A DNA stretch of 64,000 bases, taken from contig NC_092523.1 of NCBI RefSeq assembly GCF_037038585.1, positions 4,407,001 to 4,471,000 on the forward strand, written 5' to 3'. Both the position numbers and the translations under genes were made by a program. The notes beneath the pieces were generated by a model. It ran no database searches, was not told where the DNA came from, and was given only the letters and a program-made list of their open reading frames with translations. Positions 48,580-59,084 of the stretch are shown piece by piece. Every line of letters starts with the position of its first letter. Position 1 is the stretch's first letter. This DNA comes from Patagioenas fasciata. Taxonomy: Eukaryota > Chordata > Aves > Columbiformes > Columbidae.

Positions 48580-48990
48580 GTTGATAATTGCATATCTTTT
48601 TACCAAATGACAAGCCATATGCTAGGAAATTTCAAGCCACTAATTAAACAAAACATGCCCAAGCATGTTTTTTAACAAATACTGTACATCATTATTTAAA
48701 TTCGGGGCAAATACTGTTCTGAGCACTACAAATAGCTAAAATGGTGTTTAATAAGATACACCATCTGCATTTCAAATTGATGCCACCCACATTTAAATCT
48801 CTTGAATAATCCCACTGAACAGTTACTGGGGAAAAGAAATGCATTCATGGTTCTTTCTGTGAATTTGATGCCGCTGTTCTCGGCAATTCTCGTTTGGTTA
48901 TTAAACTCACTGGGGTAAAACTGCCAAAGTGGTAACTGCCAGCTTCCAGATTACACTAATCGAGAAGTGTACAAACCAAATTGAACTGTC
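48580..48990. other. AT-rich block with p53-type site; weak conserved-element candidate
   Basis: Repeat-free sequence with many TAAT/ATTA cores (CTAATTAAAC, TTATTTAAAT). It contains the perfect p53-type element at 48651-48670. The texture resembles conserved non-coding DNA, but this cannot be judged from one sequence. Confidence 0.2.
48651..48670 (+). promoter_or_regulatory. perfect p53-type response element
   Basis: AAACATGCCCAAGCATGTTT is two RRRCWWGYYY half-sites with no spacer and CATG in both cores, the arrangement known to bind p53-family proteins most strongly. It matches at all 20 consensus positions. It lies about 0.75 kb downstream of the candidate start site at 47899. Occupancy is not shown by sequence. 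Confidence 0.5.
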
Positions 48991-50118
48991 CTTTAAGGGC
49001 TCTGAAAAGGGAGTAACTGGAAATAAATCAAAATAAATGCGGGGTTGCTTCTCCACCCCTCTCCCCAGCTATATTTAGCTATTCAGAGCTACTCACAAAG
49101 ACTTGTAACATATGGAACCCTACAGATTGTATAACCTCCAGACAACTGCTAGGGCACAGCATGCTGGAAGGAAAGGTAGAGAATAAACCTCAAAAAGAAG
49201 AAATGATGAAATTCAGGCATATAGACATTTTTCCCTCTTCCTCCCCCATCCTTACCCTCTCCAAGAGAATGAGCCTGAAACGCAACAGCTGTTGGGTGCA
49301 GCATCCAAGCATCCACCATGTACTGGGTTTGCAGGTGTCTGGAGTCCAAAGCACATTGTCTCGTCCATGCCAAGACAGCTGGTGTAAAGTCACGGGCTAA
49401 TTGTTACAATTCTCCTACCAAGGAACTATAGTGGATAGTTATGACAATTAACATGGATGAAATGGAGCCAGGGAAGGGAGGGACTTCAGCAAAGGCATCT
49501 GCCGGAAAAAATGAAGTCAATTAATCCCTTTTATAATTTTTATAATTTTTTTCTGCTCCTCCGCTGATGTTTTCTTATGGACAATTACACTGTCCCTGAG
49601 ATTATTTATCAGTATACTGCGAAAAATACTTCCAGTGAAAGTTGTGGGATTGTCTTAAAACCTCTGAGAGCTTGGAAATGTAGCCAAGGCATCTGTTCTA
49701 CCTGGTTGGGTCAGAAAGATATTGAACTACACCTGGATGATTAAGCTAGAGCTGGGCCTGGCACTATAAATAGCAAAGCACAGAAGCATCTCAGCGCTTC
49801 TGCCTTTCAGCATTAACTGGATTTACTTTTTTTTGTGATTTAGAAGGGTGGCATAAAGATGAAATGTATCATTTGTATGTGTGATATGAAAGGATCTAAA
49901 ATTTCTGTGCAGAAGCCCGTTAAACTGTCTCTTCTACGGCCTCTGTGGTGGCAAAGGGACCATATGTTTTCACAGACATTTGGTCTGTTAGGGATACAAC
50001 TGCCAGGTCAGTTGTTTTACTTTATATCTTCTCAACATGATCTCTTACGAATGAATCCTCTGTAACATAATATGTCTTCCCCAATGATAAATATAAACCA
50101 GATTAACAGAAAGAAGCC
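48991..50118. other. no gene recognised
   Basis: Contains a TATA-like CTATAAATAG at 49764-49773, acceptor-like sites at 49810 and 49842, and a 68-codon frame (49859-50065) without motif. None of these is strong enough to call. Confidence 0.4.
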
Positions 50119-51039
50119 AGAGAGTTGTGGTCAATGGGGCAGAGTCCAGTTGGAGGCCTGTATCTAGTGCAGTGCCTCAGGGGTCAGTACTGGGGCCGTT
50201 ATTGTTCAATATATTCATCAATGACTTGGACGAGGGAATAGAGTGACTGTCAGCAAGTTTGCTGATGACACCAAGCTGGGAGGAGTGGCTGACACTGGAA
50301 GCTGTGCTGCCATCAGAGACATGGACAGGCTGGAGAGTTGGGCGGGGAGAAATTTAATGAAATAGAACAAGGGCAAGTGCAGAGTCTTGAATCTGGGCAG
50401 AAACAACCCCAGGTTCCAGTGTAAGTTGGGGAATGACCTATTGGAGAGCAATGTAGGGGAAAGGGACCTGGGGGTCCTGGGGACAGCAGGGTGACCATGA
50501 GCCAGCACTGGGCCCTTGTGGCCAGGAAGGCCAATGGTACCTGGGGTGGGTTAGAAGGGGGTGGTCAGTAGGTCAGAGAGGTTCTCCTGCCCCTCTGCTC
50601 TGCCCTGGGGAGACCACATCTGGAATATTGTGTCCAGTTGTGGCCCCTCAGTTCCAGAAGGACAGGGAACTGCTGGAGAGAGTCCAGCGCAGCCACCAAG
50701 ATGCTGAAGGGAGTGGAGCATCTCCCGTGTGAGGAAAGGCTGAGGGAGCTGGGGCTCTTTAGTTTGGAGAAGAGGAGATTGAGGGGTGACCTTACTAATG
50801 TTTACAAATATAGAAAGGGTGAGTGTCAGGAGGATGGAGCCAGGCTCTTCTCGGTGACAACCAACGGTAGGACAAGGGACAATGGATACAAACTGGAACA
50901 CAGGAGGTTCCACTTAAATTTGAGAAGAAACTTGTTCCTGGTGAGGGTGCCAGAGCCTGGCCCAGGCTGCCCAGGGAGGTTGTGGAGTCTCCTTCTCTGC
51001 AGACATTCAAACCCGCCTGGACACTCTGTGATTCTGTGA
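50119..51039 (+). mobile_element. CR1, 0.9 kb with reverse-transcriptase remnant
   Basis: This is the best coding remnant of CR1 ORF2. 50130-50330 translates to the C-terminal reverse-transcriptase region, with a [16 protein letters not shown] block at about 50168-50205, NDLDEGIE at about 50220-50243 and the catalytic FADD at 50258-50269. A single-base loss near 50243-50247 puts a TGA in frame before FADD, so the protein is broken. Downstream is the usual region CAGCACTGGGCCCTTGTGGC, AGTCCAGCGCAGCCACCAAG, GAGCATCTCCCGTGTGAGGA and GGTTGTGGAGTCTCCTTCTC. The 3' UTR is internally deleted: CGCCTGGACAC jumps straight to TCTGTGATTCTGTG, losing the GGTCCCTTCCAA block. Confidence 0.95.
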
Positions 51040-51106
51040 AAGGAGCCCCTATAGTAGAAAGCACAGCTTGGCTTTAAATTTTGATCCACCAGCCCTGATG
51101 TTTTGA

Positions 51107-51200
51107 ATCATAGAATATCCTGAGTTGGAAGAGACCCACAAGGATCATCAAGTCCAGCTCCTGTCTCTGCATATGACAATCCCACAGTTCACACCATGTG
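51107..51200 (-). mobile_element. CR1-type 3' end fragment (minus strand)
   Basis: AATCATAGAATATCCTGAGT, then TGGAAGAGACCCACAAGGAT, CATCAAGTCCAGCTCCTG and TCACACCATGTG. This is the minus-strand 3' end of a different CR1 subfamily from its neighbours, and it lies opposed to the CR1 ending at 51039. Confidence 0.8.
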
Positions 51201-52689
51201 AATCACAGTAAATTTTATGAGCTTTTAAAATTTCAGCTGGATTGTGCTTTCTGTTGCTGTGATGTAGTTCCCCTCTCCCAGCTCTCCACTAGGACTCATC
51301 TGTCATGCTTGGTCCATCCATGGTTTCTGGTTTTCACGCTGGATTTTAAGTGGTCATAGGTGAGGAAGCGGTTACTGGCCTTAAAAACTCGTGTCAGTTG
51401 TAAGTAGTAAATCCATTAAAAATTTCTAAACCCATTCTTGGGTATTTGTCTCATTTCAGCCTTCAAACATCACTATTTCTATGTCTCTCAGTTTCTTTGT
51501 GTACACTTTTAATGCCACCTGCTGCTAGCCAGACCGAATTTTTCAATTCAGCCACAACAGTTCAAGAGAATCCTTCAAAGTACACAACACCTATCCATGA
51601 TGTGTATTTTAAAGAACAAAAAAATAAACTGACCTTGATTGAAACCACAGTGTTAAACACCTCACAATGTTTTGAAAGTGATCCCTTACCACACTCCTTT
51701 TGGGTAGGATTCTCAGAAACGCTCAGCCAAGCTTTTCTCCCTTCTTAATGAATTCTGGGGGAGTTTCACTACTGACTTCAGTCAAAGCAGAGTTCAGCCA
51801 GCATTGAGTTCTTCCGAAAAATCTCATCCTTCTTGTATCAATCTATCCATTTTTAATTAAGTACAAAGAGGACTATGGTCTATATTGTGGATTAATGGTC
51901 TGAAAAATTTCATTTAAATTAACATAAGCCAAAGAAATTATAATAAAAGCAATAAATTTAACAGTACTGGTACATTTTGTTTTCTTTCTTTATTTCTTTT
52001 TTTTCCTTGCGTTACTCTCCTTGAAAAGCAGCCAAATAGATATCTTTAATTTTCTTTTTCTAAAAAAATGAATTGCTAAGTTCAGCATGGAGTCCTTTTT
52101 GACAGCTAAGTTATGAATCTGGGGTTAATTCTAACAAGATTTTAAATGGAAATAGCAAAAACCCTTTAATCTTTCTGGTGTTGTGAGCCAATATCCATAG
52201 TTAAGAAAGAAAAAGATTTAATTCTCTGCAATAAATAGAAACAGTGTAAAAAGCAGGAGAGAAGAAGGTCAGCACACAAATATATTTAACTTAATCAGCC
52301 CATACAGCAATATTTCCTTTCATCACCTATTTAGAGATCTCAATTATGATGATCCACACCTGACTACTAGCTTTTTCCACAAATCCCTCCTTCAAATCCT
52401 TCTTTTTTGTTGCATTCATTAGAAATGAAATAAACAAAACTAACCTTGTTCTGTCTCCTTTCCAACAAGCTAAGTTGTTCTTTCATTGACCTTCCCTCTT
52501 TCTGCAGTAAGCTTTGCCACCAGCTCTAGGTACCACATTTCTGCTCCGTCTCCGGGCTCAGAGTTATGGTGAAGTAAAAAATAGTTAGAGTGATCTACAT
52601 AAATAGCTGTATACAGCTATAATGATACAGATAGCTCAGGTGAGAGAGCATGGGTCAAAATTAGCATAATTATTGGATTGCAGATACTC
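51201..52689. other. no gene recognised
   Basis: Includes a 100-codon plus-strand frame (51446-51748) that starts with a hydrophobic stretch and follows an acceptor-like TTTGTCTCATTTCAG. No family is recognised and no donor matches it. The rest is AT-rich and unclassified. Confidence 0.4.
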
Positions 52690-52998
52690 CCATAGGAAAG
52701 CATGAACAGGCTGGCCAGGGAAGTGGTGGAGTCATCATCCCTGGACGTGTTTTAAAGGTGTTTAGATGATGTTCTTAGGGACATGGTTTAGTGCTAGAGT
52801 TAGGTTAACTTATGGTTAGACTCGATGATCCTGAGGGTCTCTTCCAACTGAAATGATTCTATGATTCTATTAGTCTATTATTCTATGATTCTTTGATTTT
52901 ATGATTCTATGATTCTATTATTCTATTATTCTATTATTCTATTATTCTATTATTCTATTATTCTATTATTCTATTATTCTATTATTCTATGATTCTAT
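52690..52998 (+). mobile_element. CR1 3' end with expanded tail
   Basis: CR1 body GGCTGGCCAGGGAAGTGGTG, GGAGTCATCATCCCTGGACG, ACTCGATGATCCTGAGGGTC and TCTTCCAACTGAAATG. It is followed by an unusually long tail: mixed ATTCTATG variants (52854-52911), nine identical ATTCTATT units (52912-52983) and two closing ATTCTATG units. Confidence 0.93.
52912..52983 (+). repeat. (ATTCTATT)9 microsatellite in a CR1 tail
   Basis: Nine perfect tandem copies of an 8-bp unit that differs from the CR1 tail unit ATTCTATG by one base. They lie within the tail of the CR1 at 52690. Confidence 0.97.
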
Positions 52999-54482
52999 GA
53001 TACATAGGGCCTTATCCTGGAAGGTATTATCATTTCCGGATCTTTCTCAGTAGCCTTTCTCTTTCAGAAAAAAATGGTTTTTGTGGGTGATCTCCCTGCT
53101 GAAACCCAGGCTGCTGTTTGAAACTGCTCTTCTACACGAAAAGCCTTATGCAAAGGCACCTGGTGTTCCTTGGGGCCAAATACTCATTGGTGGTGCCCAG
53201 CAGCCCTTAGTTAGCTCAGGAAAGCACATTTTGCATAGCCTACACAAATGGAGACTAGTTAAACCTAATGTATTTATCTAGTTATTAGGTGCAATGAAGG
53301 ACGCCAAGCAGCCTGTAATGCAGAACATCAGGAAAAGAAGAAAAATCTCTGCTGCTCACTGCACAAAATGCTGCCCTTGGGAATCAGGAGGTATTTGCCA
53401 TGCCATGCTCGCCATAGGTCTGCCCAGTGCTAGGACAGGGATCGATCTGCACCACAGTCTCAAAGGCAGGACCTGGCAGAGATTGCAAAACAGGTCTTGC
53501 ATCTTATCTGTAACAAAAACACATCCAACACTCATGTCCAGTTGAGATATGCAGGGTCCTGGCTGACTACAAGAGTTTAGTCTGAGCTGGATTTTCCTAC
53601 ATAATATTTGCCAGGACACACATTTCACCCCTTGTCTGTGACATGATGTATTGTTCTGTAATTACTTTTTTATGCCATGTTCCAGCCACATTCTGAATGT
53701 CACACTTTTTAATTAGCTACAAGCCCATTAAAATGATGTCTTTTCTATCCATGTGCCCTGGGAAGGTTGGGTTGTTTTAAAGGACTGATTGAAGCTTGTA
53801 AACACAAGCAAGTGATATGACAATATTAATTGTACTCATTGCTTGCAAAAAAGCAAAACTAACAATCTGTGAATAATTATTTCCTTCCATTAAATTGTAC
53901 GCTGGGATATTGTTCTGAAAAGACCCTCTCCAAAAACTGTTGTGTGTTTAAGTATTTTATGGCACCGCTCTTCTTAGGTAGTGAGATATTCTTTTAAGAA
54001 GTCGTCAAGTTACACCTCATGTTTTTGACATTTAAAGACAAAATGCATCCCTGACACATCCAATAAAACATACTTATTGCATGTATGCATCCACAGAATC
54101 ACTAAACTTCATGTTATTTCTGCCCAAGATTGCAATAATATTAAATGCTAGATTTTTCCATGTTTCCCCAGGGCTGAATTTTTTAGACTGACCTTGAAAA
54201 AGGAGGGTGAGAGGAAGGAAGAAGAAGAAACAGAAAGAAATGAAGAAAGGAAGCACTGTGGTGTGACTGCAGGAACAAATGGGACATAACTGAAATTCTC
54301 AGGAGACAATGATGTTGCACAGAAGAACTGGGTTGGATTTGTTTAGCTATCCCCTATATATAGACTTGTTTACTAGGATAATGGATTTTTTTCTTAAACA
54401 GACAGACAAAGAAACAATCAAACAGACCCTATAGATTTTCATCGCATAAGAAAATGAAAGATTTGAGATGGAAATTTGTTCA
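52999..54482. other. no gene recognised
   Basis: Unclassified. Open frames up to 90 codons (53356-53628, minus) lack motifs. Confidence 0.5.
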
Positions 54483-54597
54483 GGTTTCGGGGGTTTTGTT
54501 TGTTTGTTTGTTGGTTGGTTGGTTTGGTTTGGTTTTTTTGGTTGTTTTTTGCTTTTGTTTGCTTGTTTGTTTGTTTTGTTTTTTTTAAACAAACACT
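54483..54597 (+). repeat. (GTTT)n-like simple repeat
   Basis: A GTTT/GGTT/GTTTT tract, for example TTGTTTGTTTGTTTGTTGG, broken by T-runs. Confidence 0.9.
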
Positions 54598-55032
54598 CTG
54601 AATTCCAGACATAAAGAAATTCTTTTAATTAAAAAAACAACATTTAGCTGACGATCCATTTTTCTATCACATAGATTTCTGTGGAAGTCCCTAATACGAT
54701 CTCAAGGGACAGAATTGCTGCCACCGCCATGACTCACAAAACAAAGTAACAGTGGGGGTACGGCGAAGCAAAAAGAGACCAGAATCCCAGGTGAGCACTG
54801 AGAAGTTGTCTGTGTGTCACAGATCCAAGCAGATACCGCCGGTTGATAAAAGCCCCGTTAATGTCAGAAATGATGGAAAAACAGACCTTTAACCTGAAGG
54901 ATCAACACTCTTGGGTTTTTGCACTGGTAAGGGAGAAAAAAATTTAAATTGAAAATATGCCTGGAACTGAACTGAGGACAGAATTATCTTACTATTTTCT
55001 TTTTCTTTATTATTTTTTAATCCTTTTCCCTG
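54598..55032. other. no gene recognised
   Basis: A CpG-containing patch at 54690-54860 (GCCACCGCCATGACTCAC, ATACCGCCGGTTGATAAAAG) is richer in GC than its flanks and carries an AP-1-like TGACTCA. It is unclassified and could be single-copy regulatory DNA. Confidence 0.3.
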
Positions 55033-55400
55033 TTTTCTTTTTCTTTTTCTCTTTCTCTTTTTCTTTTTCTTTTTCTTTTTCTTTTTCTTTTTCTTTTTCT
55101 TTTTCTTTTTCTTTTTCTTTTTCTTTTTTTCTTTTTCTTTTTCTTTCTTTTTCTTTTTCTTTTTCTTTTTCTTTTTCTTTTTCTTTTTCTTTTTCTTTTT
55201 CTTTTTCTTTTTCTTTTTCTTTTTCTTCTTCTTTTTTTCTTTTTCTTTTTCTTTCTTTTTCTTTTTTCTTCCTCTTCCTTTATCTGTTCCTTTTCCGCTT
55301 TCTCTTTTTTCTCTTTCTTTCTCTTTTTCTTTTTTCTTTTTCTTTCTCTTTCCCTTTCTCTTTCTCTTTCTCTTTCTCTTTCTCTTTCTCTTTCTCTTTC

Positions 55401-55443
<43 letters not shown>

Positions 55444-55490
55444 TTCTCTTTCTCTTCCTCTTCCTTTTTCCTCTTTTTCTTCTTCTTTTT
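55033..55490 (+). repeat. two long pyrimidine tracts, (CTTTTT)n and (CTCTTT)n
   Basis: 249 consecutive pyrimidines at 55033-55281, mainly a CTTTTT hexamer, and 193 more at 55298-55490, mainly a CTCTTT hexamer. A 16-bp mixed spacer separates them. The 295-codon plus-strand frame through here (Phe/Ser/Leu repeats) and the 166-codon minus-strand frame (Lys/Glu/Arg repeats) are artefacts of the 6-bp period. Confidence 0.97.
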
Positions 55491-55545
55491 ATTTTCATTT
55501 TTTCTCTCTTTTTTTTAATTTTCTCTTTTATTTTTTTAATACTTT

Positions 55546-58500
55546 TTAATTGCAAACCATTTTTATTACTGAACCTCAGAGTACATCTCCTGCTCACTTC
55601 CCTTTCAGACACTACGCTCCTGATCATCATCAGCGAACGTATAATCTCATCTAACTGCTTAGATCTGGTTAAGTACATTGATAGTATTTTAAATATTAAG
55701 GGGAAATTGATTTTCCCCTTTAAAGAACTGTATTTCTGTGTCATGGTAATTAGGTGTGAATATTCCATTACTCTTTCCAAGATAAAGAGAGCCTCCTGGG
55801 AATGCTTCGAGGGGAAGTATTGTATTGTAATGATTATTAGATGAGTTCCACCTCCTCAATATGGAAGTGAGCAGCCTGGAGTGATGCAGTTTATTTACTG
55901 AAGAGTTGCTTTAAGGAAAAAACAAAAACCTTTTACAACACCTTGGGTGTTTCCTGCATGGAAGATACTTGAGAACAGGGTAAGAAAGAGAAGGGCAAGA
56001 AGTTACTTTACCAACAGCGAATATTGTATAGGTTTTCCCCAGAACTATTCAGGATTTTAGACAACTACTTAAATAGCTGCAGCATAAATGAAAAACAAAG
56101 GGGAGAGAGAGGAGTGTTACACTTACAAAATAGCCACAGCAGGAGTTAACCAATGGTCCTGGGCTTATGGCATCAGCCCGTAGATTAAAATCTAAATGCA
56201 GTTCCATCTTCTGCTTGGAGAGATTTCAGCCCCTCTCCCCCAGAGAAGTAGCCCTGCGGCTGCCATGTGGGATATTCCTCTGAGGGACAGGGAGCATTCA
56301 GTGCCTCCTGTTGATGCAGTTCCATCTGGCATAGCTAATTAAACTTTCACCTGACATAAGATTTGACTTTTAATCATCCTGACTGCTAAATTCGTTCTTC
56401 TTCCTTGTCTCAGTGAAGATGAAATGATGATTTAGTAAGCCCCAGCTCAGACTTGTCGATACCTCCATGGGCACATCTTTATTCCCTGGAGGCTGGACTC
56501 TTATCTTCACATCTACGTGCTGCTTGTTTCAGAGACTGCAGCCTCAGGTGAGTATTGTAGCATTTTTTTCTCCCTCAAATTCTCCTGTCAAAGGGATCCT
56601 ATCTTGTGTTCAATATTCCCTGAATCCAGGCATAAGATCGGACACTCACACATGAAGCAAGATACCTGTCTCCTAAATCTATACTCAGAATATACTAGCA
56701 AGTGGGCAAAGTAGTAACAGAAACAACTATGCCCCATATACCTGACAGAAGAAGGACTAAAGAATGTGTGGTTTTCCCACACATCAGAGCAAAAGCAGGG
56801 GTAAAATCTGTGCCTCCTACATCTAGGGTCAGTGACAGTTGGGGCAAAGGAAACATCTCTTTTACAGTTAGGGAATATTGTACTTCATTTCTTATTTGTT
56901 TTTCTTGCTGGTGTTCTAAATTAGAACTATTTAATTTTTCTATTCAGCAAGAGGATCTTTCACTTGGCATAAAGTGAACATGTTCCTGTTGTCTCATTTA
57001 TTTCGGTTTTCACCAAGCTGATTAATTTATCTTCCATATCACTGTCATTTCTCCACTCTGGTAGCTGAAACTCACGTCACTTTACCTTCAGTCCTACGCA
57101 CTCAGAAGCAATTCAGTCTTGAACTAGAAGTTATCTCTCGTTAAAATTCAGCCATAATTTACAGAAAAGCAATAATCCTTGCCTTGCACGCAGCATCAGA
57201 GCAGTGTGGAAACCTTGCCTGGGATATCACACATTCAACAGAGCGCAGGAAAGTTCAGTCTCCTGAGGATATTCAGCGAGTCATTTCATCTCACTCGTGT
57301 TGGTGGTCTAGCAAGATAAAAGAGGTGCATTACCATCAGATCCTTCAGGGGAGGAAAGGCTCATTTTGGGTTTGTTCTATAGTGATTTCTATTTTGCCAA
57401 CTGACCGAACAACATGGCACTAAATAGCTGGTATTCCACAAATGTGTCCCTGAGGAGATGCAGCTGCCAGTGACTGTCACACATGCAGGCAGATGCAGTA
57501 TAGTACAGTTTCTGAATATACAAAGGGTCAGAGATTCACCCGACTGAAGTGGTACGAAGCATCACATGAAGGGTTCTGTACTGCCAACAGTTTGCCCTAG
57601 AAATGGAGCCCAGTCCCTGAATAAAATTAAGCTTTAGAAGCCACATAATTCAGAACTTTTTGTGCAGAACATACCAGTGTTTGCTGTGCCATGGTGCTTC
57701 CACCCTTTCTTAGAATTATTGGCACTATCTGCTCAGGATGAGTCTGTGGAGACAACCCATGGTGTGGTGACCTCTTTTATGGACCTCTAAGAGCTTCATC
57801 CTTAAAAGTTGTATCATTGTTCTTTGAGGTCCCGTGTTGGTGGCAGGGAAGGGCCAGTCTCACCCATGTGGATGAGAGCTGTGTGTGTTTTGTGCCACTA
57901 AAGTCAAGGTATGACCAAGCCTTGAGTTAGAAGTAGACTCTATAGTGGTGGAGACAGATGTCCTGACTTCATGTCCCTGAGGACTTAACCCTTCTGTGCA
58001 GCCTCAGGGAGTTTGGTCAGAATCCTTCACACCAGCTGGGTCATGTCTTTTCCTATTTACCAAGACAAGTGTGAATTCTTGACCGAGTGAAATTCAACTC
58101 AAGCAAAGAAAATTTGCTTCTGTTGAAAGCAAGAGGAATTTTGCCATTCATTTAAACACACCTTCAGACTAAAATCTGGCTCTAAGGTAAAGAAGAGTGG
58201 AGACATGGAGCCACTTGGTTCGAGGACACTGCACTGGAATACTTACACTGAGTTGGAGTTCAGATCGACCCAGCTATGGGGAAAGGAGAATTTTAATCAC
58301 CAGTGGAACTCAGCTTGCCACCATATTTCATCAATGGGACAGAGCATTTTCAGCTGATCAGTTATGGCATAGAGTTTCTGGTTTAAGTTGTAACATAGGC
58401 CACATGCCTTTAAAAAGTGAGTGGGTCAGATTAAAATCTTCAGAGGAATAGGAAGTTGTTCTTTTGGGACTAGATTGACCTTCTCAAGAAGGTTTCAAGA

Positions 58501-59084
58501 CTGAAAGAGCTGCTCTGTTTTACTTAATTGCTTTGAGTTGTCCTCATTAAAAGAGTAATTACTCTAGTCTGTGCAAAACACAGCTTTGTGAGTTTAAAGG
58601 GCACCATGGTCTTCATGGGGATATTACTAAATTATCTAGACACATACTTCTGAAAGTTATGCTTGATTTGTAGTCCCATCATGGTAGTGAACAAAACCAT
58701 AAAGCAATGCTTTACAAACTAAATCAGAATGCTACGGCCACAAGTAGGAATCGAACACATGAATGCTGGCTCCAGGCAAGCCATTTTTTCTCTAATCCTC
58801 CCTTACAAGTGGCTGTGAGAATTGTGAACACCACATACACAGTGATAGGTAGTTCCCATCTCTTCCATGAACTGCAGGAGTGGATGGTTGCTCCTGTTAA
58901 CTGGAATCTGGAGCATGAAAGTGTTCACCTAAAGGCTTCTAGTCACCTTTCCCTGTGAACTCAAGGGCTCACTGCATCCATGGTACAAACACCACCACAA
59001 CATATGATTGGCTTGATCAGGTTACCATATCTTCCGTCTTTATTCAGTCTTCCCCTTCTGCGAAATGACAGCCAGCAATCAAGT
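55546..59084. other. 3.5 kb without a recognisable gene
   Basis: Mostly unclassified. A possible 15-nt micro-exon arrangement lies at 56533-56547 (see findings). The patch around 56150-56330 is GC-richer. A MIR-like tRNA-related segment may lie at 58725-58800 on the minus strand. Open frames are below 92 codons. Confidence 0.45.
58725..58800 (-). mobile_element. possible MIR tRNA-related head
   Basis: The reverse complement reads GCCTGGAGCCAGCATTCATG followed by TGTTCGATTCCTACTTGTGG. This is close in order to the MIR head (CTGGAGCCAGACTGCCTGGG, GTTCGAATCCCGGCTCTG), including a B-box-like GTTCGATTCC. The remainder of MIR is not visible, and no cloverleaf could be drawn for a tRNA gene. Confidence 0.3.

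Noticed and set aside
49764..49773. TATA box CTATAAATAG (a second one at 16192-16201)
   Set aside because: No initiator at the right distance with a following donor or open exon. AT-rich DNA gives such words by chance.
51446..51748. 100-codon frame with a signal-peptide-like start after an acceptor-like TTTCAG
   Set aside because: No recognised domain, no matching donor and no neighbours. A frame of this length is expected by chance in 64 kb.
54957..55844. 295-codon plus-strand frame and 166-codon minus-strand frame
   Set aside because: Low-complexity Phe/Ser/Leu and Lys/Glu/Arg strings produced by hexamer repeats.
58725..58800. tRNA gene suggested by a B-box-like GTTCGATTCC on the minus strand
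   Set aside because: No acceptor or anticodon stems can be formed. The order of words fits a MIR head better.
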